A DNA stretch of 35,713 nt from Verrucomicrobiaceae bacterium (lineage in GTDB: Bacteria > Verrucomicrobiota > Verrucomicrobiia > Verrucomicrobiales > Verrucomicrobiaceae), in assembly GCA_027489965.1 (NCBI GenBank), contig JAIXZA010000037.1, positions 1 through 35,713 of the forward strand. Direction: 5' to 3'. A program made the position numbers and the translations under genes. Positions 23,035 to 32,813 of the stretch are shown in pieces (position 1 is the first letter of the stretch; each line of letters starts with the position of its first letter). Under the pieces are notes generated by a model. It saw only the letters and a list, made by a program, of their open reading frames with translations. It made no database searches and was not told the origin of the DNA.

Positions 23035-23575
23035 AACCGCACCACCCACCGACGAGTGCGTGGCTTGCGGCGCGGAGGACTCCTACGTCCGCGCCCTGAC
23101 AAGCACCCAGAAGGAATTCCGGGGCGAGCCCTTCTCGGTGAAGCACCATCACTGGAAGTGCAGTAAGTGCGGCGTGGCCGTGCTGGGTGACGCCGAGATG
23201 GACGAGGCCATGCGTGCTACGGTGGCAGCCTACCAGTGCGCTCACGACCTGCTCACCGCCGAGGAGATCCGCACGGCCCGGGAGCGCATGAAGTGGAGCC
23301 AGAGCCAGCTTGCGGATCGCACCGGCCTCGGCATCGCCACCATCAAACGCCTCGAAGGGGGAGGCGTGGTCCAGACGGAAACCAACGATGAGTGCCTGCG
23401 CGACATTCTGGGCAGCGCACTGAACGGTGCGTTCGTGTTCATGCACACCGAGAAGTTCGGCGTGGGCGAGGCACACCTCACCGAATTGTGGGATAAGGGC
23501 TGGACCCCCCCCGTCGAAGTCCGGGACCACGAGGTGGCCCTGGACGCATGTTTTGATCACCCTTGCTTCGCCTAA
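23003..23575 (+). CDS. MqsA-like zinc-finger/HTH antitoxin with C-terminal extension
   Basis: The protein has 190 residues. The N-terminal zinc site has two CxxC pairs (Cys19/Cys22 in CVACG, Cys53/Cys56 in CSKCG), as in MqsA. An Xre-type helix-turn-helix follows (about 82-118, LTAEEIRTARERMKWSQSQL, TGLGIATIKRLEGG). MqsA-family antitoxins use the N-terminus to bind the toxin and the HTH to bind an operator palindrome; one is present at 22572-22587. Beyond the HTH there are about 60 further residues (GAFVFMHTEKFGVGEAHL, WTPPVEV, ending in ACFDHPCFA). In TAC systems a C-terminal chaperone-addiction segment is recognised by the SecB-like partner, and this extension is the natural candidate. The stop lies 3 bp before the SecB-like gene. 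Confidence 0.8.
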   Translation: MKTNRRNETAKTAPPTDECVACGAEDSYVRALTSTQKEFRGEPFSVKHHHWKCSKCGVAVLGDAEMDEAMRATVAAYQCAHDLLTAEEIRTARERMKWSQSQLADRTGLGIATIKRLEGGGVVQTETNDECLRDILGSALNGAFVFMHTEKFGVGEAHLTELWDKGWTPPVEVRDHEVALDACFDHPCFA

Positions 23576-23578
23576 GCC

Positions 23579-24013
23579 ATGCTAAGCGCCATCCAAATCA
23601 AGCAGCACGTCTTCACCCACATTGAAGTCGATTGCGATTCAGACTGCCTCAAGGCTCCGGAGAACGAATCCTACGAAGTCACTCTGTCGGCCACCGAGCC
23701 CAAGCTGGAGACGGATGACGCCCCGTGGAAGATGAACGTGGACGTCCGCTTCGGCCCCAGTGACAAGGCACAGCCGGTCCGCTATCGCGGCCATCTGACC
23801 GTGATCGGCTTCTTCGATGTGCACCCCGACTTCGCCGAAGACAAGCGCCTCGATCTGGTGCGGATGAACGGCGGCAGCCTGCTGCTCGGCGCGATCCGGG
23901 AAATGGTGCTCACCCTCACCTCGCGCAGCGCCCGGGGACCCTTCGAGCTGCCCACGTTCGATGCCCGGATGTTTTTGAAGCAGCCGGAGGCAACTAAAGC
24001 GGACGATAACTGA
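23579..24013 (+). CDS. SecB-like chaperone
   Basis: The protein has 144 residues. The N-terminal strands and the diagnostic C-terminal stretch, NGGSLLLGAIREMVLTLTSR followed by GPFELPTFDARMFL (about 100-135), match the SecB fold, where the corresponding sequence is typically G-x-x-LL-x-x-x-RE-x-I-x-x-x-T-x-x-G-x-x-x-x-x-LP. Solitary SecB-like proteins encoded after a toxin-antitoxin pair act as dedicated chaperones that fold and protect the antitoxin (TAC systems such as M. tuberculosis HigBA-SecB and the anti-phage CmdTAC). The gap of 3 bp after the antitoxin gene supports this. A general export role is less likely at this location. Confidence 0.78.
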   Translation: MLSAIQIKQHVFTHIEVDCDSDCLKAPENESYEVTLSATEPKLETDDAPWKMNVDVRFGPSDKAQPVRYRGHLTVIGFFDVHPDFAEDKRLDLVRMNGGSLLLGAIREMVLTLTSRSARGPFELPTFDARMFLKQPEATKADDN

Positions 24014-24022
24014 CCCCCCGCC

Positions 24023-24847
24023 ATGAGCTATCAGATTGATCGTTCCGGGCCATCACCACAGTTTCTCAACGCCAGAAATGTGGCTGGTGTCACCCTCCAA
24101 GAGCAGTTCAAGAAGCTGGGAGGAAAGTTGGATTCTCCGCATGATTTCCGGTGGGTGAAGACGGAGCTGACGTGGCCGTCCTTCGACCACCTCACCTTCG
24201 CTTACGGCAACCAGGTGTTCTCCGTGCTGGTGGATGCCATGCAGGGCGGACGCTCCAGCATTTCAAGGCAGGCGAGGGATCGCTTCCTTGAAGCCACCAA
24301 TGAGAACAATCTGGTTCCCTGCATCTTCCCGGTTGAGATTGAGACGATGCTCCCGACATCGGCAGACTGGAACCTGTTCGACGCGGTAGAGCTAACCCCT
24401 CTCGATCCCGAGTCATTCGACACGAACGGGCAGGTGGTGATGTCCGAGTGGGAGCTGAGAAACTTCGCGATCCAGATCGTCAGGGACGCCATCACCCGGG
24501 ACAGCAGCTCGGAGATCCTCTCCTTCACCGATGAGCTCGGCGTGGATCCGCAGGTGTGGTTTCAGGACGCGGATGGCAACAGGGCCTGGGTGATCGTCCG
24601 GCACTGCCCGCAGATCACTGGGAACGAGTGGGAACCGTACGCCGGAATTGAAAAGTCGCATCCGCAGTTGCAGTCGTATAACGGTTACTTCGCCGCCGTG
24701 TCCCTCGCCTCCTCAGCACCTGTGCTGCGTGACCTGGACGGGAACATCGTGCCGCTCTCCGCGCGTTTCACCGGCAAGGCTCCACTCTACCGGGGTGATG
24801 GCTTTCACATCAAGTTCGATGGGCTCAGGCGCATCTATGTCAGCTGA
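24023..24847 (+). CDS. Unrecognised 274-aa protein between the TAC module and pglY
   Basis: The protein has 274 residues. Its start is 9 bp after the SecB-like stop and its end is 11 bp before pglY, so it is part of the operon. There is no signal peptide or membrane segment. Visible features are an acidic, Trp-rich composition (DFRWVKTELTWPSF, DPQVWFQDADGNRAWVIVRH) and a Gly-rich C-terminal strand region (FTGKAPLYRGDGFHIKFDGL). I recognise no family. It may be a fourth component of the TAC module, a client of the chaperone, or an independent accessory. The sequence does not decide between these. Confidence 0.75.
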   Translation: MSYQIDRSGPSPQFLNARNVAGVTLQEQFKKLGGKLDSPHDFRWVKTELTWPSFDHLTFAYGNQVFSVLVDAMQGGRSSISRQARDRFLEATNENNLVPCIFPVEIETMLPTSADWNLFDAVELTPLDPESFDTNGQVVMSEWELRNFAIQIVRDAITRDSSSEILSFTDELGVDPQVWFQDADGNRAWVIVRHCPQITGNEWEPYAGIEKSHPQLQSYNGYFAAVSLASSAPVLRDLDGNIVPLSARFTGKAPLYRGDGFHIKFDGLRRIYVS

Positions 24848-24858
24848 AAAAATCACCC

Positions 24859-27800
24859 ATGTTAATCAGAGAACTCATCCACATCCAGGAGCGCGTCAAC
24901 AAGGACGACTTCGTCCTGAAATTGACTGCAGGTGTCGCCGACCCGGGAACCACGTTGGGCAGCTACGTGGTTACCAAGGAGCTGGTCCAGAACTTTGATG
25001 ATGCGCTGGGCTTCATCAAGGGAGCCATCGACTCGAACAAGAGCCGGGGCAGCTACCTGCATGGCAGCTTCGGTTCCGGTAAGTCGCACTTCATGGCGGT
25101 GCTCAACCTGCTCCTGCAGGGTCACCACGAGGCGCGGGCGCTGCCGAAGCTCGCCCCGGTGGTAAAGAAGCACGACGAGTGGCTGAAGGGAAAAAAGTTT
25201 CTGATGGTGCCCTACCACATGATCGGGGCCAAGACCTTGGAAGACCGCATCTTCGAGGGCTACGTGGACTGGGTGAAGGAGCATCACCCGGACGCACCGA
25301 TCCCGCCGCTGTTCCGCTCACAGGCGATTCTGGAGAACGCCGACGGCTTGCGGGATAAGATGGGTGATGAGGCGTTCTTCAAGGCGCTGAACCAGGGGCA
25401 GCAGGGCGGTGATGCGAGGTGGGGAGCCCTGACCGGCGGCTGGACGGCAGAGAGCTATGCCGAGGCCGCCGAAGATCCGACTTCTCAGCGCCACGGGGAT
25501 CTGGTGAGCGATCTGGTGCAGCACCTGATCACCTCGGTCCAACAGGAAGGCGACTATCTGGATCTCGACAAGGGACTGGCCGCGCTGAGCCGCCATGCCA
25601 AGAGCCTCAAGTATGACGGCGTGATCCTGTTCCTGGACGAGCTGGTGCTGTGGCTCGCCAGCCGCTCGGGCAGCGTTGACTTCCTCAACCAGGAGGTGAA
25701 CAAATTGGCCAAATTGGTGGAGGCACAGGAGATGCGCCGGCCCGTCCCGATCATCAGCTTCATCGCCCGGCAGCGTGACCTGCGGGAACTGGTGGGCGAC
25801 AACGTAGCTGGTGCCGCGAACCTGAATTTCCTCGACCAGTTGAAGTATTTCGAAGGTCGCTTCGAAACGATCCGCATGGGCGACAGCAACCTACCCGAGA
25901 TCGCGGCGGAGCGCCTGCTCAAGCCGGTCAACGCGGACGCCCGCAAACAGATCGACGCCAAATTCGAAGAGACCGTAGCCGTCCGGCAGGAAGTCCGGGA
26001 AGTGCTGATGACGACCAACTCCAATCCGGAAGCCTGGCGGAATCTCTATCCTTTCAGCCCGGCGCTGGTGGATACGCTGGTGGCTGTTTCCTCACTGCTC
26101 CAGCGGGAGCGCACCGCCCTGCGCATCCTGCTGCAACTTCTGGTCGATCAGCGCGACACCATGCAGCTCGGCGAGCTGGTCCCGGTGGGTGATCTCTATG
26201 ATCAGATCGCCCGCGGAGACGATGCCTTCAGCAGTGAGATGAAGAAACATTTCCAGACGGCGGATAAGCTCTACCGGCAGAACCTGAAGCCAATGTTGGA
26301 GGCGACGCATGACCTGGGCTTCGCCGCCGCTGAAGAACTGCCGCAGAACGACCCCAAACGGGTGGCGCTCCGCAATGATGACCGGTTGATCAAGACCGTG
26401 TTGTTAGCCGCTCTCGCGCCTGAGGTCGAGACGCTCCGCAGTCTGACGCCGGCACGCCTCGCTGCCCTGAACCACGGCACCATCAAGACCCGGATCCAAG
26501 GACGCGAGGCGTCCATCGCGGAAGGCAAGTTCCGGGAGTGGGCCGGTCGGGTGGGTCAGCTCAAAGTGGATGATAGCACGCCTCCGATTATCTCTCTTCA
26601 ACTCACGGGCGTGGATGTGGATGGGATCATCGACAAGGCGGCCTCTCAGGACAATTTCGGCAACCGCCTGCGCTGCCTCAAGGAGATCCTATACAAGCAG
26701 CTGGAGTTGCGAAGCCAGGACTCGCTGTTATTGGAGCATAACTTCCGTTGGCGTGGTACCGACCGCCGTTGCAAGGTGATTTTCAAGAACGTCTGGGAGG
26801 CGGATTTCGACTTGTTGGAATCCAACGACGGCGATTGGAAGCTGGTGATCGACTACCCGCTTGATGCGGATCCGAACAAAGGACCATCGGCGGACCGAGC
26901 CCAACTTCAGAAGTATCGGGAAGAACGTGGTTCCACCCGCGCCGTGGTGTGGCTGCCTTCGTTCTTCAGCCAGCAGGCGCTCCAGGATCTCGGGAAACTG
27001 GTAAAGCTGGAGACGATCCTCGCGGAACACGCCTATGACGGCTACGTGAGTGACCTTTCGATGCAGGACAAGACGACGGCCAAGTCGATCCTGACCAACC
27101 AGCGTGACGCCCTGCGCAACCGGATGGTCACCCACTTGCAAACCGCCTACGGACTGAGGGAGGACAAGACCGGGGTCATCGATACGATGCGCAATCTGGA
27201 TGGCGTGGATCATTTCCAGAGCCTCGACTCCGGCCTGCAACTCAAAGTCCCCGGCGCGACCCATCTGCAAGGGGCGATGGGTGAGTTGCTCGAACAGGCG
27301 CTGAGCAGCCAGCATCCGCAGCATCCGGAATTCGACGACGGCGTGAAGTTGTCCGCGACGTTCGTGCAGAAGGTTTTGGATGTCTTCCTGGATGCGCTTC
27401 AGCAGAGCGAGGGACGGATCGAGGTGGAGAAATCCCAGCGTGACATGATCCGTATGATCGCCAATCCGCTGAAGCTGGGCGAAATGGCACCCCAGTATTT
27501 CGTGCCGGGCGAGCACTGGAAGGATCACTTCCGGCGCAAGGCACCCGACGGTTTGGACGGTGTCAAAGTCTCGGAACTCCGCGCGTGGATCGGCTGGGGA
27601 ATTCCGCCGATGTTGGAGAACCTCATCATCCTCGCCTGCGCAGCCCAGCTCAACTGCTCGTTCTCTCTGCATGGCAACTCGTATGATGCCTCGCTCAAGG
27701 ATCTGCCCGCCGATTGCAAGCTCAAGACCCAGGAGCTGCCGGCTCAGGAAGAGTGGGAAAATGCGCGCTTAATTCAGGACTCGCTGCTCGGTCTCGCCGG

Positions 27801-28782
27801 GCTGCCCAAGCTGATGACCGCGCAGACGCTGGATGACTTCAGCACGAAGGTCCGCGCCGAGGCCGCCAGTTACGAGAAACCGGTGAACCAGTTGGTCAGC
27901 CTTCTCGCCAGTGAAGCGGTTCGTCAGGGAATGGAGGAGGATTTCGACCGGCTGAACGCGGCCAAGGAAGCGCAGCGTTTCCTGGCTCTGGTGAAGGCCA
28001 ACCATGGATGCGCGCTCATCAAGGCGATGGCGGGATTCAAGAGCGACTCTCCGGACGAGGCGATTTCCACGAGCATCAAGGGCACCGAATCGGTGATCCA
28101 CGTGCTGCCGATGAATCGCAAGACGCTGGATATGGCGCTAGGTCTTGAATCACCGCTCAAAGAGGAAGCGCAGAAGCTGGAGACCGAGCTGCTCAGCGCC
28201 CTACGGTTCAACGAATACGTGGCCGCGCTGGCCCCGGTGGTGGATCGGGTCAACACCAAGGCGCTCGCGATTCTGCAACGGCAGATCCAAGCCAGCAAAG
28301 GTGCTAGTCAGCCCGTCACCGTTGTTCCGGTGGATGGTGGCAATGTGGATGGCGTCACCATTGTCGTCCCCCCAACCCCGGACACCGGGAGAAGCGTGGT
28401 GTCGAAGAAAGCGGGATGGGCCGGCTCGGACGAGGCCGAGGTCCTACTGAAGTATGGTGACGACCGCGTGGCTCTCGAACGCAACCGGAAGAAGGTGAGC
28501 GAACTGAAGACGCTCTATCGGGCGAGCCAGGTGGAGGGCGACGTGTTGCCTGCCTGGGTGCCGGACAGCCTCGTGGAGCTGCTGCTGGAGGTACACCACA
28601 TCGAACTACTCGGCGAGGGTGGCGAAGACGAGCGATCCAACATGATCGTGCTCACTCCCACGCTGCACGCGCTGATGCATGCCTGTGACGATGCCCGGAT
28701 CGACTTGAGGAGCGGTGTGCTGTCGATTCCAAGCAAGGGGATCGAGCGCAAGATCACGGTGAATGCGAACCACAACGGATAA
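24859..28782 (+). CDS. pglY: BREX type 2 ATPase PglY
   Basis: The protein has 1307 residues from ATG 24859. Walker A is LHGSFGSGKSHFM (about residue 69). Walker B is VILFLDELVLWL (about 255). An arginine-containing ISFIARQRDLREL follows, placing it in the large BrxC/PglY P-loop ATPase family. A long helical middle precedes the C-terminus (VDGVTIVVPPTPDTG, then helical repeats). PglY is one of the six conserved type 2 BREX components and is thought to work with PglZ. It is followed by pglZ after 9 bp. Length and motif positions are normal and there is no sign of damage. Confidence 0.93.
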   Translation: MLIRELIHIQERVNKDDFVLKLTAGVADPGTTLGSYVVTKELVQNFDDALGFIKGAIDSNKSRGSYLHGSFGSGKSHFMAVLNLLLQGHHEARALPKLAPVVKKHDEWLKGKKFLMVPYHMIGAKTLEDRIFEGYVDWVKEHHPDAPIPPLFRSQAILENADGLRDKMGDEAFFKALNQGQQGGDARWGALTGGWTAESYAEAAEDPTSQRHGDLVSDLVQHLITSVQQEGDYLDLDKGLAALSRHAKSLKYDGVILFLDELVLWLASRSGSVDFLNQEVNKLAKLVEAQEMRRPVPIISFIARQRDLRELVGDNVAGAANLNFLDQLKYFEGRFETIRMGDSNLPEIAAERLLKPVNADARKQIDAKFEETVAVRQEVREVLMTTNSNPEAWRNLYPFSPALVDTLVAVSSLLQRERTALRILLQLLVDQRDTMQLGELVPVGDLYDQIARGDDAFSSEMKKHFQTADKLYRQNLKPMLEATHDLGFAAAEELPQNDPKRVALRNDDRLIKTVLLAALAPEVETLRSLTPARLAALNHGTIKTRIQGREASIAEGKFREWAGRVGQLKVDDSTPPIISLQLTGVDVDGIIDKAASQDNFGNRLRCLKEILYKQLELRSQDSLLLEHNFRWRGTDRRCKVIFKNVWEADFDLLESNDGDWKLVIDYPLDADPNKGPSADRAQLQKYREERGSTRAVVWLPSFFSQQALQDLGKLVKLETILAEHAYDGYVSDLSMQDKTTAKSILTNQRDALRNRMVTHLQTAYGLREDKTGVIDTMRNLDGVDHFQSLDSGLQLKVPGATHLQGAMGELLEQALSSQHPQHPEFDDGVKLSATFVQKVLDVFLDALQQSEGRIEVEKSQRDMIRMIANPLKLGEMAPQYFVPGEHWKDHFRRKAPDGLDGVKVSELRAWIGWGIPPMLENLIILACAAQLNCSFSLHGNSYDASLKDLPADCKLKTQELPAQEEWENARLIQDSLLGLAGLPKLMTAQTLDDFSTKVRAEAASYEKPVNQLVSLLASEAVRQGMEEDFDRLNAAKEAQRFLALVKANHGCALIKAMAGFKSDSPDEAISTSIKGTESVIHVLPMNRKTLDMALGLESPLKEEAQKLETELLSALRFNEYVAALAPVVDRVNTKALAILQRQIQASKGASQPVTVVPVDGGNVDGVTIVVPPTPDTGRSVVSKKAGWAGSDEAEVLLKYGDDRVALERNRKKVSELKTLYRASQVEGDVLPAWVPDSLVELLLEVHHIELLGEGGEDERSNMIVLTPTLHALMHACDDARIDLRSGVLSIPSKGIERKITVNANHNG

Positions 28783-28791
28783 CATGATTCC

Positions 28792-31497
28792 ATGCCAAGT
28801 TTGATTCCAGAACAGTTGAGGGCACAAGTTGACCGCTGGCGAGACCGCCGGGGGTGGGAGTCGGAGCGCGTGTTCGCGGTACGGACGGACTTCGATTATG
28901 TGGGGCCGGCGCAAATCACCTGCGATGGTCTCGCGGTGAAGGTCGCGGATTGCCGATCCGATTTGGAAGCCAGGGACCTGCTGTTAGGAATGAATTCCGG
29001 AGACGGTCACGGACTCCTGCTGCTGATGCGGACCGACGAGGAAAGGATCGGCGAAGACGTGCGGGCGCGTTTCGCAGGGAAGACGATTCATACACTGGAT
29101 GCGCGGGAAGTGCTGAAGGAGATCTATCAGGCCACCTCCATCGATCCAAGAATCTCGAATGACGACGCCCTGCTGGATGCTTTGATGATGTCCGGAGCAG
29201 CTGGGTCCGGACGCAAGGCCCCCGGTGGAACCCTGGATTTGGATTTCGCTTGGAGCGTGATCCTCCGCCAGCCGGATCTGATGCACCAGCGGCCGGACTT
29301 GGTGGAAATCCTGCGCTGGAGTCTGGACGAGGAGCGCTGGACGGCGGTTCGTGTGCTGGAGCGGACCTTGGTGCCCTCGTTTTTCGATTGGGTCGGCGAA
29401 CGGGCGGGCGACGTGGCACGTTGTCTGGAAAGTCTCTTCACCACGGACCAGACCAACCTCTATCTGCCGCTGGGACTCGTCGCCGGTGACCTCTATCATG
29501 AACGACTCGATCAGGCGGATGGGGTGGTGGGTGCCCGGACGCGGATCGAGAACTACCTGAACGGCAAGTCCATAAAACCCGCCGAGGCCGCGATGTGGAG
29601 CCATGCGGCCCGGGAGGTGCTGGACAAGCGACCGCTCGAAGACGCCGACCGGATCTCGGCGCAGGTGGATGCGGTGTTAGAAGTCATCAAGGCTATCCCG
29701 CTGGCGACCGCCTTCAGCTACTCGAAACAAGGGTTCAAGGATCGTTGGCTAACATTTGCGGATGACATTGACCGGCTGGGCAAGCGCAAGTGGGAAACCG
29801 GGAGTCGCGCCGTTGCGCGCAGTCTTGAGCAACTTCAGACCCATGCGCTGGCAAACCTCCACAAAACCCGGATCGCGAGGGCGGAGATGGCGGCCCGATT
29901 GGCCGGCTATGAGGTGAGCTTCGGAGCCCTGCGGAAGCGGGCGACCGGACTGAGCGCCGCGGCCCGTGAGTTCGCAGCCAACGACTCGTTCATCGACTGG
30001 GCGAGGTTCTCAGTTTCATGGGGTGATCCACTGCCGGAAGTGGCGGAAGTGTATGGCCGGTTGATCCGGCGGATGGCCAAGTCCCGCATCGAGGCGCAGG
30101 TCGGCTTTGGCGAGCGCTTGTGCCACTGGCATGCCGACAACGAGGAGGGCACGAAGGGCTTGATCCCGATCGAGAACGTGGTCGCCCAATGTATCGCGCC
30201 GCTTGCCTCGCAGCGCCCGGTGCTGCTTCTGGTGATGGACGGCATGAATTTCCCTGCCTTCCATCAACTGAGCCGCAGCCTTGAACGCTCCGGATGGGCG
30301 GCGCTGCGGAAAGTCGGTGAAGAATTCCCGACCAGGGTGATGAGCGTCCTGCCCAGCGTGACCGAGCATTCACGGTGGTCTCTCTTTTCCGGGAAGGTGC
30401 AGACCGGTCCGCACAGCGCCGAGGTCGTCGCGTTCCGTGAGAACCCCGCTTTGGCCGACATCCGCAGCAAAGGCAAGCCACTGCTCTTCACCAAAAATGA
30501 CCTTGGCTCCGAGAACAGCGCGGCCTTGTCGATCAAGGTGCGCGATGCCCTCGCCGGCAACGAGCACCGGGTGGTCGCCGTCGTGATCAACGCCATTGAC
30601 GATCAACTGAAGACGAGTGGCCAGCTCTCGCTGGATTGGAAGGTGCAGGACATAGGAATCCTGCCGGCCATCCTCGAAGCGGCGGACCAAGGGAAGCGCA
30701 CGATCGTCATCACCAGCGACCATGGCCACATCCCGGAAATGGAAAACACCAAGGCCATCGAGCGCCAGTCGCCCGGGGAGGCTCGCTTCCGCCATGGCGA
30801 GGTCAGCGACGACGGCGAGCGGAAGTTTTCCGGGAAGCGCATTGAGGCCGCCATCGGTTCTGCTTCACTCATCCTGCCGATCACCGAGGCTCTACGCTAT
30901 GGTCAGAAGGCCGCCGGTTATCACGGCGGTGCCTGTGATTTGGAGGTGCTCATTCCTTTGGCGGTATTCGGTGCGCCCGACGACGACATCGATGGCTACG
31001 AAGCGGTGGATGCGCCGCAGCCTGAATGGTGGAACTGGCGCAAGGTCTTCCAAGGCGATGGTGCCGCCGCTCCGGCTCCAGTCCAACCGATTAAGACCAA
31101 GCCGAAGCAGAAACCGCTCACCAATGTCGATGAGCTGCTGTTGTTCGGTGAGACTCCGTCGTTGGTTGCCAGCTCGCCCGGTGAGCCGGCTTGGATGGTG
31201 GAATTCCTGAAGTCCGATGTCTTCGCCGAGCAGGATCGTCTGCTGGGTCGCGCCGGGCCTAACAAGGATCACATGAGGAAAGTCCTTTCCGCCCTCGATG
31301 CCAACGGTGGGACACTCCTGATGAACGCCTTGGCACAAGCGATCGGAGAACAGTCGCTCCGCATGCAGGGGGTTCTCTCGCGGGTAGCCCGCTTCACCAA
31401 TGTGGACAGCTATGAGATCCTCGAAATCGACAAGGACTCCGACACGGTTCGCTTGAACCGGAAGCTGCTTGCCAGCCAATTTCAACTCAAACTGTGA
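28792..31497 (+). CDS. pglZ: BREX type 2 phosphatase-fold protein PglZ
   Basis: The protein has 901 residues. The PglZ domain of the alkaline-phosphatase superfamily occupies about 470-780: VLLLVMDGMNFPAFHQL (metal-binding Asp, about residue 482) and IVITSDHGHIPEMENT (Asp-His-Gly-His, about 642). RFRHGEVSDDGERKF and AAGYHGGACDLEVLIPL complete the core; the latter is the usual HGG motif. The N-terminal 450 residues are helical. The C-terminus ends in a winged-helix-like region (LDANGGTLLMNALAQAIG). PglZ is the signature protein shared by BREX systems. The TGA stop overlaps the ATG of brxD by one base. Confidence 0.94.
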   Translation: MPSLIPEQLRAQVDRWRDRRGWESERVFAVRTDFDYVGPAQITCDGLAVKVADCRSDLEARDLLLGMNSGDGHGLLLLMRTDEERIGEDVRARFAGKTIHTLDAREVLKEIYQATSIDPRISNDDALLDALMMSGAAGSGRKAPGGTLDLDFAWSVILRQPDLMHQRPDLVEILRWSLDEERWTAVRVLERTLVPSFFDWVGERAGDVARCLESLFTTDQTNLYLPLGLVAGDLYHERLDQADGVVGARTRIENYLNGKSIKPAEAAMWSHAAREVLDKRPLEDADRISAQVDAVLEVIKAIPLATAFSYSKQGFKDRWLTFADDIDRLGKRKWETGSRAVARSLEQLQTHALANLHKTRIARAEMAARLAGYEVSFGALRKRATGLSAAAREFAANDSFIDWARFSVSWGDPLPEVAEVYGRLIRRMAKSRIEAQVGFGERLCHWHADNEEGTKGLIPIENVVAQCIAPLASQRPVLLLVMDGMNFPAFHQLSRSLERSGWAALRKVGEEFPTRVMSVLPSVTEHSRWSLFSGKVQTGPHSAEVVAFRENPALADIRSKGKPLLFTKNDLGSENSAALSIKVRDALAGNEHRVVAVVINAIDDQLKTSGQLSLDWKVQDIGILPAILEAADQGKRTIVITSDHGHIPEMENTKAIERQSPGEARFRHGEVSDDGERKFSGKRIEAAIGSASLILPITEALRYGQKAAGYHGGACDLEVLIPLAVFGAPDDDIDGYEAVDAPQPEWWNWRKVFQGDGAAAPAPVQPIKTKPKQKPLTNVDELLLFGETPSLVASSPGEPAWMVEFLKSDVFAEQDRLLGRAGPNKDHMRKVLSALDANGGTLLMNALAQAIGEQSLRMQGVLSRVARFTNVDSYEILEIDKDSDTVRLNRKLLASQFQLKL

Positions 31498-32813
31498 TGG
31501 ATGTACCGGTAATCAGCGCGCAAAAAAGAAAAGAAATCCTCGAAGCTCTCCGCCGGGGCACGGTGCCTCGGCGCGGCTTGGAAGAGCTGGCCGTCGGATT
31601 GAATGGCTTCGAGAAGACGGTCGATGAAATGCTGGAGCACGTGGAGGCGGGCAACGCCGCCTTCAAGGCTATCCGTGGCGACTACGGCTGCGGCAAGACC
31701 TTCTTCTCACGCTGGATTCAGGAGCGTGCCAAGCAGCGGAACTTCGCGGCGGCGGAGGTGCAGATTTCCGAGACGGAAACTCCACTGCACCGGCTGGAGA
31801 CCATCTATCGAAGGCTCGTCGAACGCTTGAATCTAGCGGGCACCCGGGAGGGGGCTTTTCGCGATGTGATCGACAGCTGGTTCTATGCCTTGGAGGAGGA
31901 CGTGATCGCCGCCGGAGCATCTGAGGCCACCCTGCGCGAAGAGACCGACAAGTTGATGGAGAAACGACTGGGCGAAGTGGCTCGGACTGCCCCGGCATTT
32001 TCAGCCGTCCTGCGTGCCTATCGCCGCGCACTGGCGGAGGGCGATACCGAGACGGCTGAGGGACTGATCGCGTGGCTTGGAGGCCAACCCAACGTAGCGG
32101 CCAAGGTGAAGCGGGCCGCCGGCATCAAGGGCGAGATCGATCACAAGAGTGCCACGACGTTTCTCCAGGGGCTGCTGACGGTCTTGCGCGACAGCGGCAA
32201 TGGCGGATTGGTTCTGGTGCTCGACGAGGTGGAAACCTTGCAGCGCGTGCGCGGCGACGTGCGGGAGAAGAGCCTCAACGCATTGCGGCAGTTGCTCGAT
32301 GAGTTGGACTCGGGGCGCTTCCCGGGACTCGTGCTCGTCATCACGGGGACTCCGATTTTCTTCGACGGCCCCCAAGGGATCAAAAAATCGCAACCACTGG
32401 CGCAGCGTCTGGCGACGGAGTTCCAGCAGGACAACCGCTTCGACAATCCGCGGGCACCGCAGATCCGGCTGATGCCGTTCAAGCATGAGTCGCTGGTGGA
32501 GATAGGGCAGAAGGTCAGGAGAATCTTTGTGTCGGGTCTCGCGGACGGAGAGCGTGTGCTCGCGAAAGTGGACGACGACGTCATTTCATCACTGGCCTCC
32601 GGCATCGCCGGACGACTGGGCGGCGATGTTGGACTGGCCCCGCGGATATTCCTCAAAAAACTCGTCACCGAGCTGCTGGATGTGGTGGAGCTTCACCAAG
32701 GATTTAACCCACGGGAACACTACAAACCCGTGATCACCGGCGAAGAACTCAACGATGCGGAGCGCACGGCAGTCGCGGCGGCCTCTCCGGATGACATCCA
32801 AATCGATCTGTGA
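31497..32813 (+). CDS. brxD: BREX ATP-binding protein BrxD
   Basis: This is a 438-residue protein from ATG 31497; a GTG at 31494 is a possible one-codon-longer start. Walker A is RGDYGCGKTFFSRW (about residue 60). Walker B is LVLVLDEVETLQRV (about 240). These define the ATPase called BrxD (DUF2791-type P-loop), which in type 2 BREX stands between pglZ and the helicase gene brxHI. The surrounding MLEHVEAGNAAFKAI and the C-terminal ELLDVVELHQGFNPREHYK are consistent with that family. It overlaps both neighbours by 1-4 nt, which indicates coupled translation. Confidence 0.92.
   Translation: MDVPVISAQKRKEILEALRRGTVPRRGLEELAVGLNGFEKTVDEMLEHVEAGNAAFKAIRGDYGCGKTFFSRWIQERAKQRNFAAAEVQISETETPLHRLETIYRRLVERLNLAGTREGAFRDVIDSWFYALEEDVIAAGASEATLREETDKLMEKRLGEVARTAPAFSAVLRAYRRALAEGDTETAEGLIAWLGGQPNVAAKVKRAAGIKGEIDHKSATTFLQGLLTVLRDSGNGGLVLVLDEVETLQRVRGDVREKSLNALRQLLDELDSGRFPGLVLVITGTPIFFDGPQGIKKSQPLAQRLATEFQQDNRFDNPRAPQIRLMPFKHESLVEIGQKVRRIFVSGLADGERVLAKVDDDVISSLASGIAGRLGGDVGLAPRIFLKKLVTELLDVVELHQGFNPREHYKPVITGEELNDAERTAVAAASPDDIQIDL

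Noticed and set aside
26728..27672. 314-aa minus-strand ORF opposite pglY
   Set aside because: It is a coding shadow of a well-supported plus-strand gene.
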